64,000 bases of DNA, taken from contig OU452226.1 in NCBI GenBank assembly GCA_911728455.2, positions 17,315,938 through 17,379,937 on the forward strand, in the 5' to 3' direction. Within the stretch, counting starts at the first letter, position 1; the number at the start of each line of letters is the position of its first letter. The stretch comes from Marthasterias glacialis. Lineage: Eukaryota > Echinodermata > Asteroidea > Forcipulatida > Asteriidae. Below are positions 1 through 13,335 of the stretch, in pieces. A model generated the notes under the pieces. That model worked only from the letters and a program-made list of their open reading frames with translations, had not been told where the DNA came from and ran no database searches. A program made the position numbers and the translations under genes.

Positions 1-274
1 AATATTGCGAATCGACCCCTTCCCCACACACAAACCCTCTTCAGTTAGGTCTACTCTATCATTTTCTATCATAAAATCGCATAAAATATTTTTGGCCAAA
101 AGTGCGAGTGCTCACAGGGAGCTCCCTGTGAGAAATTTTAATTTTGGAGCCATTTTGAAAAGTGCTTTTCATGGAATCAGTGGATGCGGGCGGCTCTTCC
201 GAGACGTGTCCAACAAACTAGAGGTCCCAACTTGCATTATTTCGGGAGCTAGCGAGCTTTTGCGGCCATCTTGA

Positions 275-282
275 TGACGTCA
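275..282. promoter_or_regulatory. CRE octamer TGACGTCA, once per 311-bp monomer (example copy)
   Basis: TGACGTCA is the full palindromic CREB/ATF consensus. It is kept in nearly every monomer, giving roughly 35 evenly spaced sites over 11 kb; one copy near 3073 has TAACGTCA. Whether any factor binds is unknown. Confidence 0.6.
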
Positions 283-421
283 GAATTGACCCAAATATTG
301 CTATTTGCCCAAATATTGCGAATCGACCCCTTCCCCACACACAAACCCTCTTCAGTGATGTCTACTCTATCATTTTCTATCGTAAAATCGCATACAATAT
401 TTTTGGCCAAAAGTGCGAGTG

Positions 422-443
422 CTCACAGGGAGCTCCCTGTGAG
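422..443. other. 22-bp perfect palindrome of the 311-bp monomer (example copy)
   Basis: The half CTCACAGGGAG is followed directly by its reverse complement, centred on a GAGCTC hexamer. The same palindrome is found at the same place in most monomers. A minority (for example near 2913, 5400 and 8820) carry CACAGTGAG in the left arm, which adds one mismatch. Such a dyad could bind a dimeric protein or extrude as a cruciform; both are inference. Confidence 0.9.
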
Positions 444-3400
444 AAATTTTAATTTTGGAGCCATTTTGAAAAGTGCTTTTCATGGAATCAGTGGATGCGG
501 GCGGCTCTTCCGAGACGTGTCCAACAAACTAGAGGTCCCAACTTGCATTATTTCGGGAGCTAGCGAGCTTTTGCGGCCATCTTGATGACGTCAGAATTGA
601 CCCAAATATTGCTATTTGCCCAAATATTGCGAATCGACCCCTTCCCCACACACAAACCCTCTTCAGTGATGTCTACTCTATCATTTTCTATCATAAAATC
701 GCATAAAATATTTTTGGCCAAAAGTGCGAGTGCTCACAGGGAGCTCCCTGTAAGAAATTTTAATTTTGGAGCCATTTTCAAAAGTGCTTTTCATGGAATC
801 AGTGGATGCGGGCGGCTCTTCCGAGACGTGTCCAACAAACTAGAGGTCCCAACTTGCATTATTTCGGGAGCTAGCGAGCTTTTGCGGCCATCTTGATGAC
901 GTCAGAATTGACCCAAATATTGCTATTTGCCCAAATATTGCGAATCGACCCCTTCCCCACACACAAACCCTCTTCAGTGATGTCTACTCTATCATTTTCT
1001 ATCATAAAATCGCATAAAATATTTTTGGCCAAAAGTGCGAGTGCTCACAGGGAGCTCCCTGTGAGAAATTTTAATTTTGGAGCCATTTTCAAAAGTGCTT
1101 TTCATGGAATCAGTGGATGCGGGCGGCTCTTCCGAGACGTGTCCAACAAACTAGAGGTCCCAACTTGCATTATTTCGGGAGCTAGCGAGCTTTTGCGGCC
1201 ATCTTGATGACGTCAGAATTGACCCAAATATTGCTATTTGCCCAAATATTGCGAATCGACCCCTTCCCCACACACAAACCCTCTTCAGTAATGTCTACTC
1301 TATCATTTTCTATCATAAAATCGCATAAAATATTTTTGGCCAAAAGTGCGAGTGCTCACAGGGAGCTCCCTGTGAGAAATTTTAATTTTGGAGCCATTTT
1401 CAAAAGTGCTTTTCATGGAATCAGTGGATGCGGGCGGCTCTTCCGAGACGTGTCCAACAAACTAGAGGTCCCAACTTGCATTATTTCGGGTGCTAGCGAG
1501 CTTTTGCGGCCATCTTGATGACGTCAGAATTGACCCAAATATTGCTATTTGCCCAAATTTTGCGAATCGACCCCTTCCCCACACACAAACCCTCTTCAGT
1601 GATGTCTACTCTATCATTTTCTATCATAAAATTGCATAAAATATTTTTGGCCAAAAGTGCGAGTGCTCACAGGGAGCTCCCTGTGAGAAATTTTAATTTT
1701 GGAGCCATTTTCAAAAGTGCTTTTCATGGAATCAGTGGATGTGGGCGGCTCTTCCGAGACGTGTCCAACAAACTAGAGGTCCCAACTTGCATTATTTCGG
1801 GAGCTAGCGAGCTTTTGCGGCCATCTTGATGACGTCAGAATTGACCCAAATATTGCTATTTGCCCAAATATTGCGAATCGACCCCTTCCCCACACACAAA
1901 CCCTCTTCAGTAATGTCTACTCTATCATTTTCTATCATAAAATCGCATAAAATATTTTTGGCCAAAAGTGCGAGTGCTCACAGGGAGCTCCCTGTGAGAA
2001 ATTTTAATTTTGGAGCCATTTTCAAAAGTGCTTTTCATGGAATCAGTGGATGCGGGCGGCTCTTCCGAGACGTGTCCAACAAACTAGAGGTCCCAACTTG
2101 CATTATTTCGGGTGCTAGCGAGCTTTTGCGGCCATCTTGATGACGTCAGAATTGACCCAAATATTGCTATTTGCCCAAATATTGCGAATCGACCCCTTCC
2201 CCACACACAAACCCTCTTCAGTGAGGTCTACTCTATCATTTTCTATCATAAAATCGCACAAAATATTTTTGGCCAAAAGTGCGAGTGCTCACAGGGAGCT
2301 CCCTGTGAGAAATTTTAATTTTGGAGCCATTTTCAAAAGTGCTTTTCATGGAATCAGTGGATGCGGGCGGCTCTTCCGAGACGTGTCCAACAAACTAGAG
2401 GTCCCAACTTGCATTATTTCGGGAGCTAGCGAGCTTTTGCGGCCATCTTGATGACGTCAGAATTGACCCAAATATTGCTATTTGCCCAAATATTGCGAAT
2501 CGACCCCTTCCCCACACACAAACCCTCTTCAGTGATGTCTACTCTATCATTTTCTATCATAAAATCGCATAAAATATTTTTGGCCAAAAGTGCGAGTGCT
2601 CACAGGGAGCTCCCTGTGAGAAATTTTAATTTTGGAACCATTTTCAAAAGTGCTTTTCATGGAATCAGTGGATGCGGGCGGCTCTTCCGAGACGTGTCCA
2701 ACAAACTAGAGGTCCCAACTTGCATTATTTCGGGAGCTAGCGAGCTTTTGCGGCCATCTTGATGACGTCAGAATTGACCCAAATATTGCTATTTGCCCAA
2801 ATATTGCGAATCGACCCCTTCCCCACACACAAACCCTCTTCAGTGATGTCTACTCTATCATTTTCTATCATAAAATCGCATAAAATATTTTTGGCCAAAA
2901 GTGCGAGTGCTCACAGTGAGCTCCCTGTGAGAAATTTTAATTTTGGAGCCATTTTGAAAAGTGCTTTTCATGGAATCAGTGGATGCGGGCGGCTCTTCCG
3001 AGACGTGTCCAACAAACTAGAGGTCCCAACTTGCATTATTTCGGGAGCTAGCGAGCTTTTGCGGCCATCTTGATAACGTCAGAATTGACCCAAATATTGC
3101 TATTTGCCCAAATATTGCGAATCGACCCCTTCCCCACACACAAACCCTCTTCAGTGATGTCTACTCTATCATTTTCTATCATAAAATCGCATAAAATATT
3201 TTTGGCCAAAAGTGCGAGTGCTCACAGGGAGCTCCCTGTGAGAAATTTTAATTTTGGAGCCATTTTCAAAAGTGCTTTTCATGGAATCAGTGGATGCGGG
3301 CGGCTCTTCCGAGACGTGTCCAACAAACTAGAGGTCCCAACTTGCATTATTTCGGGAGCTAGCGAGCTTTTGCGGCCATCTTGATGACGTCAGAATTGAC

Positions 3401-6400
3401 CCAAATATTGCTATTTGCCCAAATATTGCGAATCGACCCCTTCCCCACACACAAACCCTCTTCAGTGATGTCTACTCTATCATTTTCTATCATAAAATCG
3501 CATCAAATATTTTTGGCCAAAAGTGCGAGTGCTCACAGGGAGCTCCCTGTGAGAAATTTTAATTTTGGAGCCATTTTGAAAAGTGCTTTTCATGGAATCA
3601 GTGGATGCGGGCGGCTCTTCCGAGACGTGTCCAACAACCTAGAGGTCCCAACTTGCATTATTTCGGGAGCTAGCGAGCTTTTGCGGCCATCTTGATGACG
3701 TCAGAATTGACCCAAATATTGCTATTTGCCCAAATATTGCGAATCGACCCCTTCCCCACACACAAAACCTCTTCAGTTAGGTCTACTCTATCATTTTCTA
3801 TCATAAAATCGCATAAAATATTTTTGGCCAAAAGTGCGAGTGCTCACAGGGAGCTCCCTGTGAGAAATTTTAATTTTGGAGCCATTTTCAAAAGTGCTTT
3901 TCATGGAATCAGTGGATGCGGGCGGCTCTTCCGAGACGTGTCCAACAGACTAGAGGTCCCAACTTGCATTATTTCGGGAGCTAGCGAGCTTTTGCGGCCA
4001 TCTTGATGACGTCAGAATTGACCCAAATATTGCTATTTGCCCAAATATTGCGAATCGACCCCTTCCCCACACACAAACCCTCTTCAGTGAGGTCTACTCT
4101 ATCATTTTCTATCATAAAATCGCATACAATATTTTTGGCCAAAAGTGCTAGTGCTCACAGGGAGCTCCCTGTGAGAAATTTTAATTTTGGAGCCATTTTC
4201 AAAAGTGCTTTTCATGGAATCAGTGGATGCGGGCGGCTCTTCCGAGACGTGTCCAACAAACTAGAGGTCCCAACTTGCATTATTTCGGGAGCTAGCGAGC
4301 TTTTGCGGCCATCTTGATGACGTCAGAATTGACCCAAATATTGCTATTTGCCCAAATATTGCGAATCGACCCCTTCCCCACACACAAACCCTCTTCAGTG
4401 ATGTCTACTCTATCATTTTCTATCATAAAATCGCATTAAATATTTTTGGCCAAAAGTGCGAGTGCTCACAGGGAGCTCCCTGTGAGAAATTTTAATTTTG
4501 GAGCCATTTTCAAAAGTGCTTTTCATGGAATCAGTGGATGCGGGCGGCTCTTCCGAGACGTGTCCAACAAACTAGAGGTCCCAACTTGCATTATTTCGGG
4601 AGCTAGCGAGCTTTTGCGGCCATCTTGATGACGTCAGAATTGACCCAAATATTGCTATTTGCCCAAATATTGCGAATCGACCCCTTCCCCACACACAAAC
4701 CCTCTTCAGTGATGTCTACTCTATCATTTTCTATCATAAAATCGCATAAAATATTTTTGGTCAAAAGTGCGAGTGCTCACAGGGAGCTCCCTGTGAGAAA
4801 TTTTAATTTTGGAGCCATTTTCAAAAGTGCTTTTCATGGAATCAGTGGATGCGGGCGGCTCTTCCGAGACGTGTCCAACAAACTAGAGGTCCCAACTTGC
4901 ATTATTTCGGGTGCTAGCGAGCTTTTGCGGCCATCTTGATGACGTCAGAATTGACCCAAATATTGCTATTTGCCCAAATATTGCGAATCGACCCCTTCCC
5001 CACACACAAACCCTCTTCAGTGAGGTCTACTCTATCATTTTCTATCATAAAATCGCATTAAATATTTTTGGCCAAAAGTGCGAGTGCTCACAGGGAGCTC
5101 CCTGTGAGAAATTTTAATTTTGGAGCCATTTTCAAAAGTGCTTTTCATGGAATCAGTGGATGCGGGCGGCTCTTCCGAGACGTGTCCAACAAACTAGAGG
5201 TCCCAACTTGCATTATTTCGGGAGCTAGCGAGCTTTTGCGGCCATCTTGATGACGTCAGAATTGACCCAAATATTGCTATTTGCCCAAATATTGCGAATC
5301 GACCCCTTCCCCACACACAAACCCTCTTCAGTGATGTCTACTCTATCATTTTCTATCATAAAATCGCATTAAATATTTTTGGCCAAAAGTGCGAGTGCTC
5401 ACAGTGAGCTCCCTGTGAGAAATTTTAATTTTGGAGCCATTTTCAAAAGTGCTTTTCATGGAATCAGTGGATGCGGGCGGCTCTTCCGAGACGTGTCCAA
5501 CAAACTAGAGGTCCCAACTTGCATTATTTCGGGAGCTAGCGAGCTTTTGCGGCCATCTTGATGACGTCAGAATTGACCCAAATATTGCTATTTGCCCAAA
5601 TATTGCGAATCGACCCCTTCCCCACACACAAACCCTCTTCAGTGATGTCTACTCTATCATTTTCTATCATAAAATCGCATAAAATATTTTTGGCCAAAAG
5701 TGCGAGTGCTCACAGTGAGCTCCCTGTGAGAAATTTTAATTTTGGAGCCATTTTGAAAAGTGCTTTTCATGGAATCAGTGGATGCGGGCGGCTCTTCCGA
5801 GACGTGTCCAACAAACTAGAGGTCCCAACTTGCATTATTTCGGGAGCTAGCGAGCTTTTGCGGCCATCTTGATGACGTCAGAATTGACCCAAATATTGCT
5901 ATTTGCCCAAATATTGCGAATCGACCCCTTCCCCACACACAAACCCTCTTCAGTGATGTCTACTCTATCATTTTCTATCATAAAATCGCATAAAATATTT
6001 TTGGCCAAAAGTGCGAGTGCTCACAGGGAGCTCCCTGTGAGAAATTTTAATTTTGGAGCCATTTTGAAAAGTGCTTTTCATGGAATCAGTGGATGCGGGC
6101 GGCTCTTCCGAGACGTGTCCAAAAAACTAGAGGTCCCAACTTGCATTATTTCGGGAGCTAGCGAGCTTTTGCGGCCATCTTGATGACGTCAGAATTGACC
6201 CAAATATTGCTATTTGCCCAAATATTGCGAATCGACCCCTTCCCCACACACAAACCCTCTTCAGTGATGTCTACTCTATCATTTTCTATCATAAAATCGC
6301 ATAAAATATTTTTGGCCAAAAGTGCGAGTGCTCACAGGGAGCTCCCTGTGAGAAATTTTAATTTTGGAGCCATTTTGAAAAGTGCTTTTCATGGAATCAG

Positions 6401-9400
6401 TGGATGCGGGCGGCTCTTCCGAGACGTGTCCAACAAACTAGAGGTCCCAACTTGCATTATTTCGGGAGCTAGCGAGCTTTTGCGGCCATCTTGATGACGT
6501 CAGAATTGACCCAAATATTGCTATTTGCCCAAATATTGCGAATCGACCCCTTCCCCACACACAAAACCTCTTCAGTTAGGTCTACTCTATCATTTTCTAT
6601 CATAAAATCGCATAAAATATTTTTGGCCAAAAGTGCGAGTGCTCACAGGGAGCTCCCTGTGAGAAATTTTAATTTTGGAGCCATTTTCAAAAGTGCTTTT
6701 CATGGAATCAGTGGATGCGGGCGGCTCTTCCGAGACGTGTCCAACAGACTAGAGGTCCCAACTTGCATTATTTCGGGAGCTAGCGAGCTTTTGCGGCCAT
6801 CTTGATGACGTCAGAATTGACCCAAATATTGCTATTTGCCCAAATATTGCGAATCGACCCCTTCCCCACACACAAACCCTCTTCAGTGAGGTCTACTCTA
6901 TCATTTTCTATCATAAAATCGCATACAATATTTTTGGCCAAAAGTGCGAGTGCTCACAGGGAGCTCCCTGTGAGAAATTTTAATTTTGGAGCCATTTTCA
7001 AAAGTGCTTTTCATGGAATCAGTGGATGCGGGCGGCTCTTCCGAGACGTGTCCAACAAACTAGAGGTCCCAACTTGCATTATTTCGGGAGCTAGCGAGCT
7101 TTTGCGGCCATCTTGATGACGTCAGAATTGACCCAAATATTGCTATTTGCCCAAATATTGCGAATCGACCCCTTCCCCACACATAAACCCTCTTCAGTGA
7201 TGTCTACTCTATCATTTTCTATCATAAAATCGCATTAAATATTTTTGGCCAAAAGTGCGAGTGCTCACAGGGAGCTCCCTGTGAGAAATTTTAATTTTGG
7301 AGCCATTTTCAAAAGTGCTTTTCATGGAATCAGTGGATGCGGGCGGCTCTTCCGAGACGTGTCCAACAAACTAGAGGTCCCAACTTGCATTATTTCGGGA
7401 GCTAGCGAGCTTTTGCGGCCATCTTGATGACGTCAGAATTGACCCAAATATTGCTATTTGCCCAAATATTGCGAATCGACCCCTTCCCCACACACAAACC
7501 CTCTTCAGTGATGTCTACTCTATCATTTTCTATCATAAAATCGCATAAAATATTTTTCGTCAAAAGTGCGAGTGCTCACAGGGAGCTCCCTGTGAGAAAT
7601 TTTAATTTTGGAGCCATTTTCAAAAGTGCTTTTCATGGAATCAGTGGATGCGGGCGGCTCTTCCGAGACGTGTCCAACAAACTAGAGGTCCCAACTTGCA
7701 TTATTTTGGGAGCTAGCGAGCTTTTGCGGCCATCTTGATGACGTCAGAATTGACCCAAATATTGCTATTTGCCCAAATATTGCGAATCGACCCCTTCCCC
7801 ACACACAAACCCTCTTCAGTGAGGTCTACTCTATCATTTTCTATCATAAAATCGCATAAAATATTTTTGGCCAAAAGTGCGAGTGCTCACAGGGAGCTCC
7901 CTGTGAGAAATTTTAATTTTGGAGCCATTTTCAAAAGTGCTTTTCATGGAATCAGTGGATGCGGGCGGCTCTTCCGAGACGTGTCCAACAAACTAGAGGT
8001 CCCAACTCGCATTATTTCGGGAGCTAGCGAGCTTTTGCGGCCATCTTGATGACGTCAGAATTGACCCAAATATTGCTATTTGCCCAAATATTGCGAATCG
8101 ACCCCTTCCCCACACATAAACCCTCTTCAGTGATGTCTACTCTATCATTTTCTATCATAAAATCGCATAAAATATTTTTGGCCAAAAGTGCGAGTGCTCA
8201 CAGGGAGCTCCCTGTGAGAAATTTTAATTTTGGAGCCATTTTCAAAAGTGCTTTTCATGGAATCAGTGGATGCGGGCGGCTCTTCCGAGACGTGTCCAAC
8301 AAACTAGAGGTCCCAACTTGCATTATCTCGGGAGCTAGCGAGCTTTTGCGGCCATCTTGATGACGTCAGAATTGACCCAAATATTGCTATTTGCCCAAAT
8401 ATTGCGAATCGACCCCTTCCCCACACACAAACCCTCTTCAGTGATGTCTACTCTATCATTTTCTATCATAAAATCGCATAAAATATTTTTGGCCAAAAGT
8501 GCGAGTGCTCACAGGGAGCTCCCTGTGAGAAATTTTAATTTTGGAGCCATTTTCAAAAGTGCTTTTCATGGAATCAGTGGATGCGGGCGGCTCTTCCGAG
8601 ACGTGTCCAACAAACTAGAGGTCCCAACTTGCATTATTTCGGGAGCTAGCGAGCTTTTGCGGCCATCTTGATGACGTCAGAATTGACCCAAATATTGCTA
8701 TTTGCCCAAATATTGCGAATCGACCCCTTCCCCACACACAAACCCTCTTCAGTGATGTCTACTCTATCATTTTCTATCATAAAATCGCATAAAATATTTT
8801 TGGCCAAAAGTGCGAGTGCTCACAGTGAGCTCCCTGTGAGAAATTTTAATTTTGGAGCCATTTTGAAAAGTGCTTTTCATGGAATCAGTGGATGCGGGCG
8901 GCTCTTCCGAGACGTGTCCAACAAACTAGAGGTCCCAACTTGCATTATTTCGGGAGCTAGCGAGCTTTTGCGGCCATCTTGATGACGTCAGAATTGACCC
9001 AAATATTGCTATTTGCCCAAATATTGCGAATCGACCCCTTCCCCACACACAAACCCTCTTGAGTGAGGTCTACTCTATCATTTTCTATCATAAAATCGCA
9101 TACAATATTTTTGGCCAAAAGTGCGAGTGCTCACAGGGAGCTCCCTGTGAGAAATTTTAATTTTGGAGCCATTTTGAAAAGTGCTTTTCATGGAATCAGT
9201 GGATGTGGGCGGCTCTTCCGAGACGTGTCCAACAAACTAGAGGTCCCAACTTGCATTATTTCGGGAGCTAGCGAGCTTTTGCGGCCATCTTGATGACGTC
9301 AGAATTGACCCAAATATTGTTATTTGCCAAAATATTGCGAATCGACCCCTTCCCCACACACAAACCCTCTTCAGTGATGTCTACTCTATCATTTTCTATC

Positions 9401-10533
9401 ATAAAATCGCATAAAATATTTTTGGCCAAAAGTGCGAGTGCTCACAGGGAGCTCCCTGTAAGAAATTTTAATTTTGGAGCCATTTTCAAAAGTGCTTTTC
9501 ATGGAATCAGTGGATGCGGGCGGCTCTTCCGAGACGTGTCCAACAAACTAGAGGTCCCAACTTGCATTATTTCGGGAGCTAGCGAGCTTTTGCGGCCATC
9601 TTGATGACGTCAGAATTGACCCAAATATTGCTATTTGCCCAAATATTGCGAATCGACCCCTTCCCCACACACAAACCCTCTTCAGTGATGTCTACTCTAT
9701 CATTTTCTATCATAAAATCGCGTAAAATATTTTTGGCCAAAAGTGCGAGTGCTCACAGGGAGCTCCCTGTGAGAAATTTTAATTTTGGAGCCATTTTCAA
9801 AAGTGCTTTTCATGGAATCAGTGGATGCGGGCGGCTCTTCCGAGACGTGTCCAACAAACTAGAGGTCCCAACTTGCATTATTTCGGGAGCTAGCGAGCTT
9901 TTGCGGCCATCTTGATGACGTCAGAATTGACCCAAATATTGCTATTTGCCCAAATATTGCGAATCGACCCCTTCCCCACACACAAACCCTCTTCAGTGAT
10001 GTCTACTCTATCATTTTCTATCATAAAATCGCATAAAATATTTTTGGCCAAAAGTGCGAGTGCTCACAGGGAGCTCCCTGTGAGAAATTTTAATTTTGGA
10101 GCCATTTTCAAAAGTGCTTTTCATGGAATCAGTGGATGCGGGCGGCTCTTCCGAGACGTGTCCAACAAACTAGAGGTCCCAACTTGCATTATTTCGGGAG
10201 CTAGCGAGCTTTTGCGGCCATCTTGATGACGTCAGAATTGACCCAAATATTGCTATTTGCCCAAATATTGCGAATCGACCCCTTCCCCACACACAAACCC
10301 TCTTCAGTGATGTCTACTCTATCATTTTCTATCATAAAATCGCATAAAATATTTTTGGCCAAAAGTGCGAGTGCTCACAGGGAGCTCCCTGTGAGAAATT
10401 TTATTTTTGGAGCCATTTTGAAAAGTGCTTTTCATGGAATCAGTGGATGCGGGCGGCTCTTCCGAGACGTGTCCAACAAACTAGAGGTCCCAACTTGCAT
10501 TATTTCGGGAGCTAGCGAGCTTTTGCGGCCATC

Positions 10534-11305
10534 TTGATGACGTCAGAATTGACCCAAATATTGCTATTTGCCCAAATATTGCGAATCGACCCCTTCCCCA
10601 CACACAAACCCTCTTCAGTGATGTCTACTCTATCATTTTCTATCATAAAATCGCATAAAAATATTTTTGGCCAAAAGTGCGAGTGCTCACAGGGAGCTCC
10701 CTGTGAGAAATTTGTAATTTTGGACCCCTTTTGAAAAGTGCTTTTCATGGAATCAGTGGATGCGGGCGGCTCTTCCGAGACGTGTCCAACAAACTAGAGG
10801 TCCCAACTCGCGTTATTTCGGGAGCTAGCGAGCTTTTTCGGCCATCTTGAAGACGTCAGAGTTGACCTAAATATTGCTATTTGGCCAAATATTGCGAATT
10901 GACCCCATCCCCACACACAAACCCTCTTCAGTGATATCTACTCTATCATTTTCTATCATAAAATCGCATAAAAATTTTTTGACCAAAATGGCGGGTGCTC
11001 ACAGAAATTTTAATTTTTGACCCCTTTTGAAAAGTGCTTTTCATGGAATCAGTGGATGCGGGCGGCTCTTCCGAGACGTGTCCAACAAACTAGAGGTCCC
11101 AACTCGCGTTATTTCGGGAGCTAGCGAGCTTTTTCGGCCATCTTGATGACGTCAGAGTTGACCTAAATATTGCTATTTGGCCAAATATTGCGAATTGACC
11201 CCATCCCCACACACAAACCCTCTTCAGTGATATCTACTCTATCATTTTCTATCATAAAATCGCATAAAAATTTTTTGACCAAAATGGCGGGTGCTCACAG
11301 AAATT
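10534..11305. repeat. Decayed right edge of the 311-bp array
   Basis: The copy at 10534 is about 314 bp with small insertions. The next (10848) is about 296 bp because half of the palindrome is deleted, and the last is cut off at about 11305. These copies share private changes (GACCTAAATATTG, ATTGACCCCATCC) that central copies lack, as expected for array ends that escape homogenisation by unequal exchange. Confidence 0.9.
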
Positions 11306-12340
11306 CCGCAGGTCACAATTGTTTAATGTTTTAACAACTCAACACCCTGTTTTGGCTCTCAAATCTCTATAGTATTAAATATTTTGAGGGCATACAAAAT
11401 ATTCATGAGCCCGTTGCACTTTTTCCTCCCTATTCCGTGTGATGCGCCAATGTGCACAGACAGACATAGTCTTGGATCTACTAACAGGTATATCGCGCTC
11501 TTTCTCATCCAAAGAATTGTCAAAAACAGAGGGCGCCATCACTGTCACTCACAAACCCACGGACATAATGTGTGTGCACATACGTGATCCCCGGCCCCAG
11601 GAAAGTCTTGGATCATAATTGGTCTTGCTACTTACTCAACCTAGTGTATTAAACCAATATAGCATTTACAATAAACACTTAGTTATAAAATGTCAAAAGG
11701 CTGTATATACTGCTTAAAATTACCCGGATGTACACACAAAGTCAATGGACGCCGAGATACGACTTTGTTGCAGAATCGAGTCACTACCTTGTTGCAAGGA
11801 CAGGACGATATGTAATTTCGAAGGGGGGTTGTTGTTGACCTTTGGCATTGTAGAAGGGAGGGAATACATGCAGTTTGAAATTGTCAAAGGAAAGATACAC
11901 ATTTATTGACCCAATTAAAATACCTAACATCACACTACAAAAAATCTGGCTTGCACTACTTTTGGAGTTATTTTCCCCCTTACGAGCTTTTTACGCAACA
12001 TAAACGCTTTTACATGCGCACTATATCTGTATGTTTAGTTGGACTTACAAGATGACAGATCATGGTCAGACAGTAGCCAAGTGTGACGTCAGTGCAAAGG
12101 GTCTAGTACAGAGTAATTGATCAAAAGATGTAATTGAGTACAATAGTGGTGCCTAAATACTATGTCATTGTATATAGGGACATTGTCGATAGTGGGAAAA
12201 TGTTACCTTGCAGTTTCAGCAGATTTCCATTTGGGCCTTGTATGCATGGTCCATGGCGTAAATAACACATTAACTAAAATGCAAATACTTATCGTTGTGA
12301 TCGTTGATCGTTCTCAATATTGAATAAAAAGAAACGATTC
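11306..12340. other. Gene-poor spacer
   Basis: No open frame with recognisable domains, no convincing splice structure and no RNA gene. The short open frames here (for example 11384-11587) have no protein-like composition that I recognise. Confidence 0.6.
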
Positions 12341-12460
12341 TCTTTGATCTACTTATCTAGTGCTGAGGATACAGTTCCTTTTAAGCTCCTGATAAACTAC
12401 AACTGCAGGGGTTGCCAAATGGTGGAAATGCCATTATTTCAACCTGCCACCGAAATATTA
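12341..12460 (+). repeat. Dispersed repeat, copy 1 (partner at 55483)
   Basis: The stretch beginning TTTGATCTACTTATCTAG aligns with 55483-55605 (TTTGATCTGCTTCTCTGG) in the same orientation, including shared GGTTCC-like and GTGGAAATG blocks. Identity is roughly 70 percent by eye, so this is an old interspersed repeat of unknown family. The second copy lies in intron 1 of the beta-mannosidase-like gene. Confidence 0.55.
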
Positions 12461-12595
12461 AAGCGATGACTCTCAACCAACCCTATCGAACCCTGTGTTT
12501 GTCCTTAATTAACAACACCATTTAAACAAGTTGATTCTTTTATAGTGCCTTTTGCCCATGTTGGAATTGGTAATAGGAGTTGAATTAAATGCAGT

Positions 12596-13335
12596 GGTTT
12601 AACTCTGTCAAAAAATCACAACAATGTTTCATTGATTGTTTATCTGTGAGCTGTCTGAGAATCATTAGAAGCTGCATTTAGGGAAATATCATTTCAATAT
12701 ACGGGGGAAATATAACATTAATTTTACAGACCAAACTCCCATTGGTGTGTTATTTTTACTATAAACTATGCAATATGCATGTCATACGAAATGTCGTCAG
12801 TAAGGATGCCTTCTTCATTCCTAAAATCGAACTTGAAAATGAGGTCTTGAAAATCTTAAGGGGTGGAAAGTCCAGCATTTTTTTAACAGATTTGCGTCAG
12901 ATATTTACGTGCGATTGTATGCCTTAAACATATGCAGTAGACACTAGGGGCCTACTCACTGATGCCTTTTTATCTAACATGACCCAATATGTTAGCTGCA
13001 TTTGGGGGAATTAATAAATAGCCGAAAAATTACTGTTACTGTTTTCTGCAAAGAAAGATGTTATATAGGTATCTTCATACAATATGGCATTTGTGAGGAT
13101 GCCTGGTTAATTTAATTTTGAAGCTAAAAAATCAACCTGAAAACAAGGCGAACACTCTTGAAAGAAGGAAAAATAATCAAATCATCTTTATCAAATTTGG
13201 GGTCTATTATCATGGTGTGATTATATGCTCTTAAATAATGTAGTAAATACTACCGATGACATTTCCTTTAATTTGACCCAGGAATAGCTTCTGATGAGAA
13301 ATACTGATCTTTTTGAGGTAAATATGACATGTTGC
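12596..13335. repeat. Ancient tandem duplication, unit about 300 bp
   Basis: The block around 12781-12960 (CATACGAAATG, AAGGATGCC, GATTGTATGCC) is echoed about 293-306 bp downstream at 13074-13290 (CATACAATATGG, GAGGATGCC, GATTATATGCTC). A partial third copy lies upstream; GCTGCATTT occurs at 12671 and 12995. The copies are diverged and contain no intact gene. Confidence 0.55.

Larger units (their letters stand above)
1..11305. repeat. 311-bp satellite array, about 36 copies
   Basis: Head-to-tail monomers recur at exactly 311 bp: the TGACGTCA octamer is at 275 and again every 311 bp up to the monomer starting near 10534. Central copies differ by only a few bases. Each typical monomer contains a 22-bp perfect palindrome (422-443 in the first full copy; half-site CTCACAGGGAG), the CRE-type octamer TGACGTCA, and two spaced AAATATTG words. 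The last two and a half copies (10534-11305) are clearly diverged. The left end is outside the window. The 104-residue open frames in each monomer shift frame from copy to copy and are a by-product of repetition. Confidence 0.98.

Noticed and set aside
1-10748. More than 30 open frames of 104 residues, each start overlapping the previous stop
   Set aside because: They follow from a 311-bp unit that is not a multiple of three. Frame moves with each copy, variants include stop-frame-neutral and changing substitutions alike, and no domain is recognisable. Repetition explains them.
1-11305. CRISPR-like array
   Set aside because: The whole unit repeats; there are no unique spacers between short repeats, and the context is eukaryotic.
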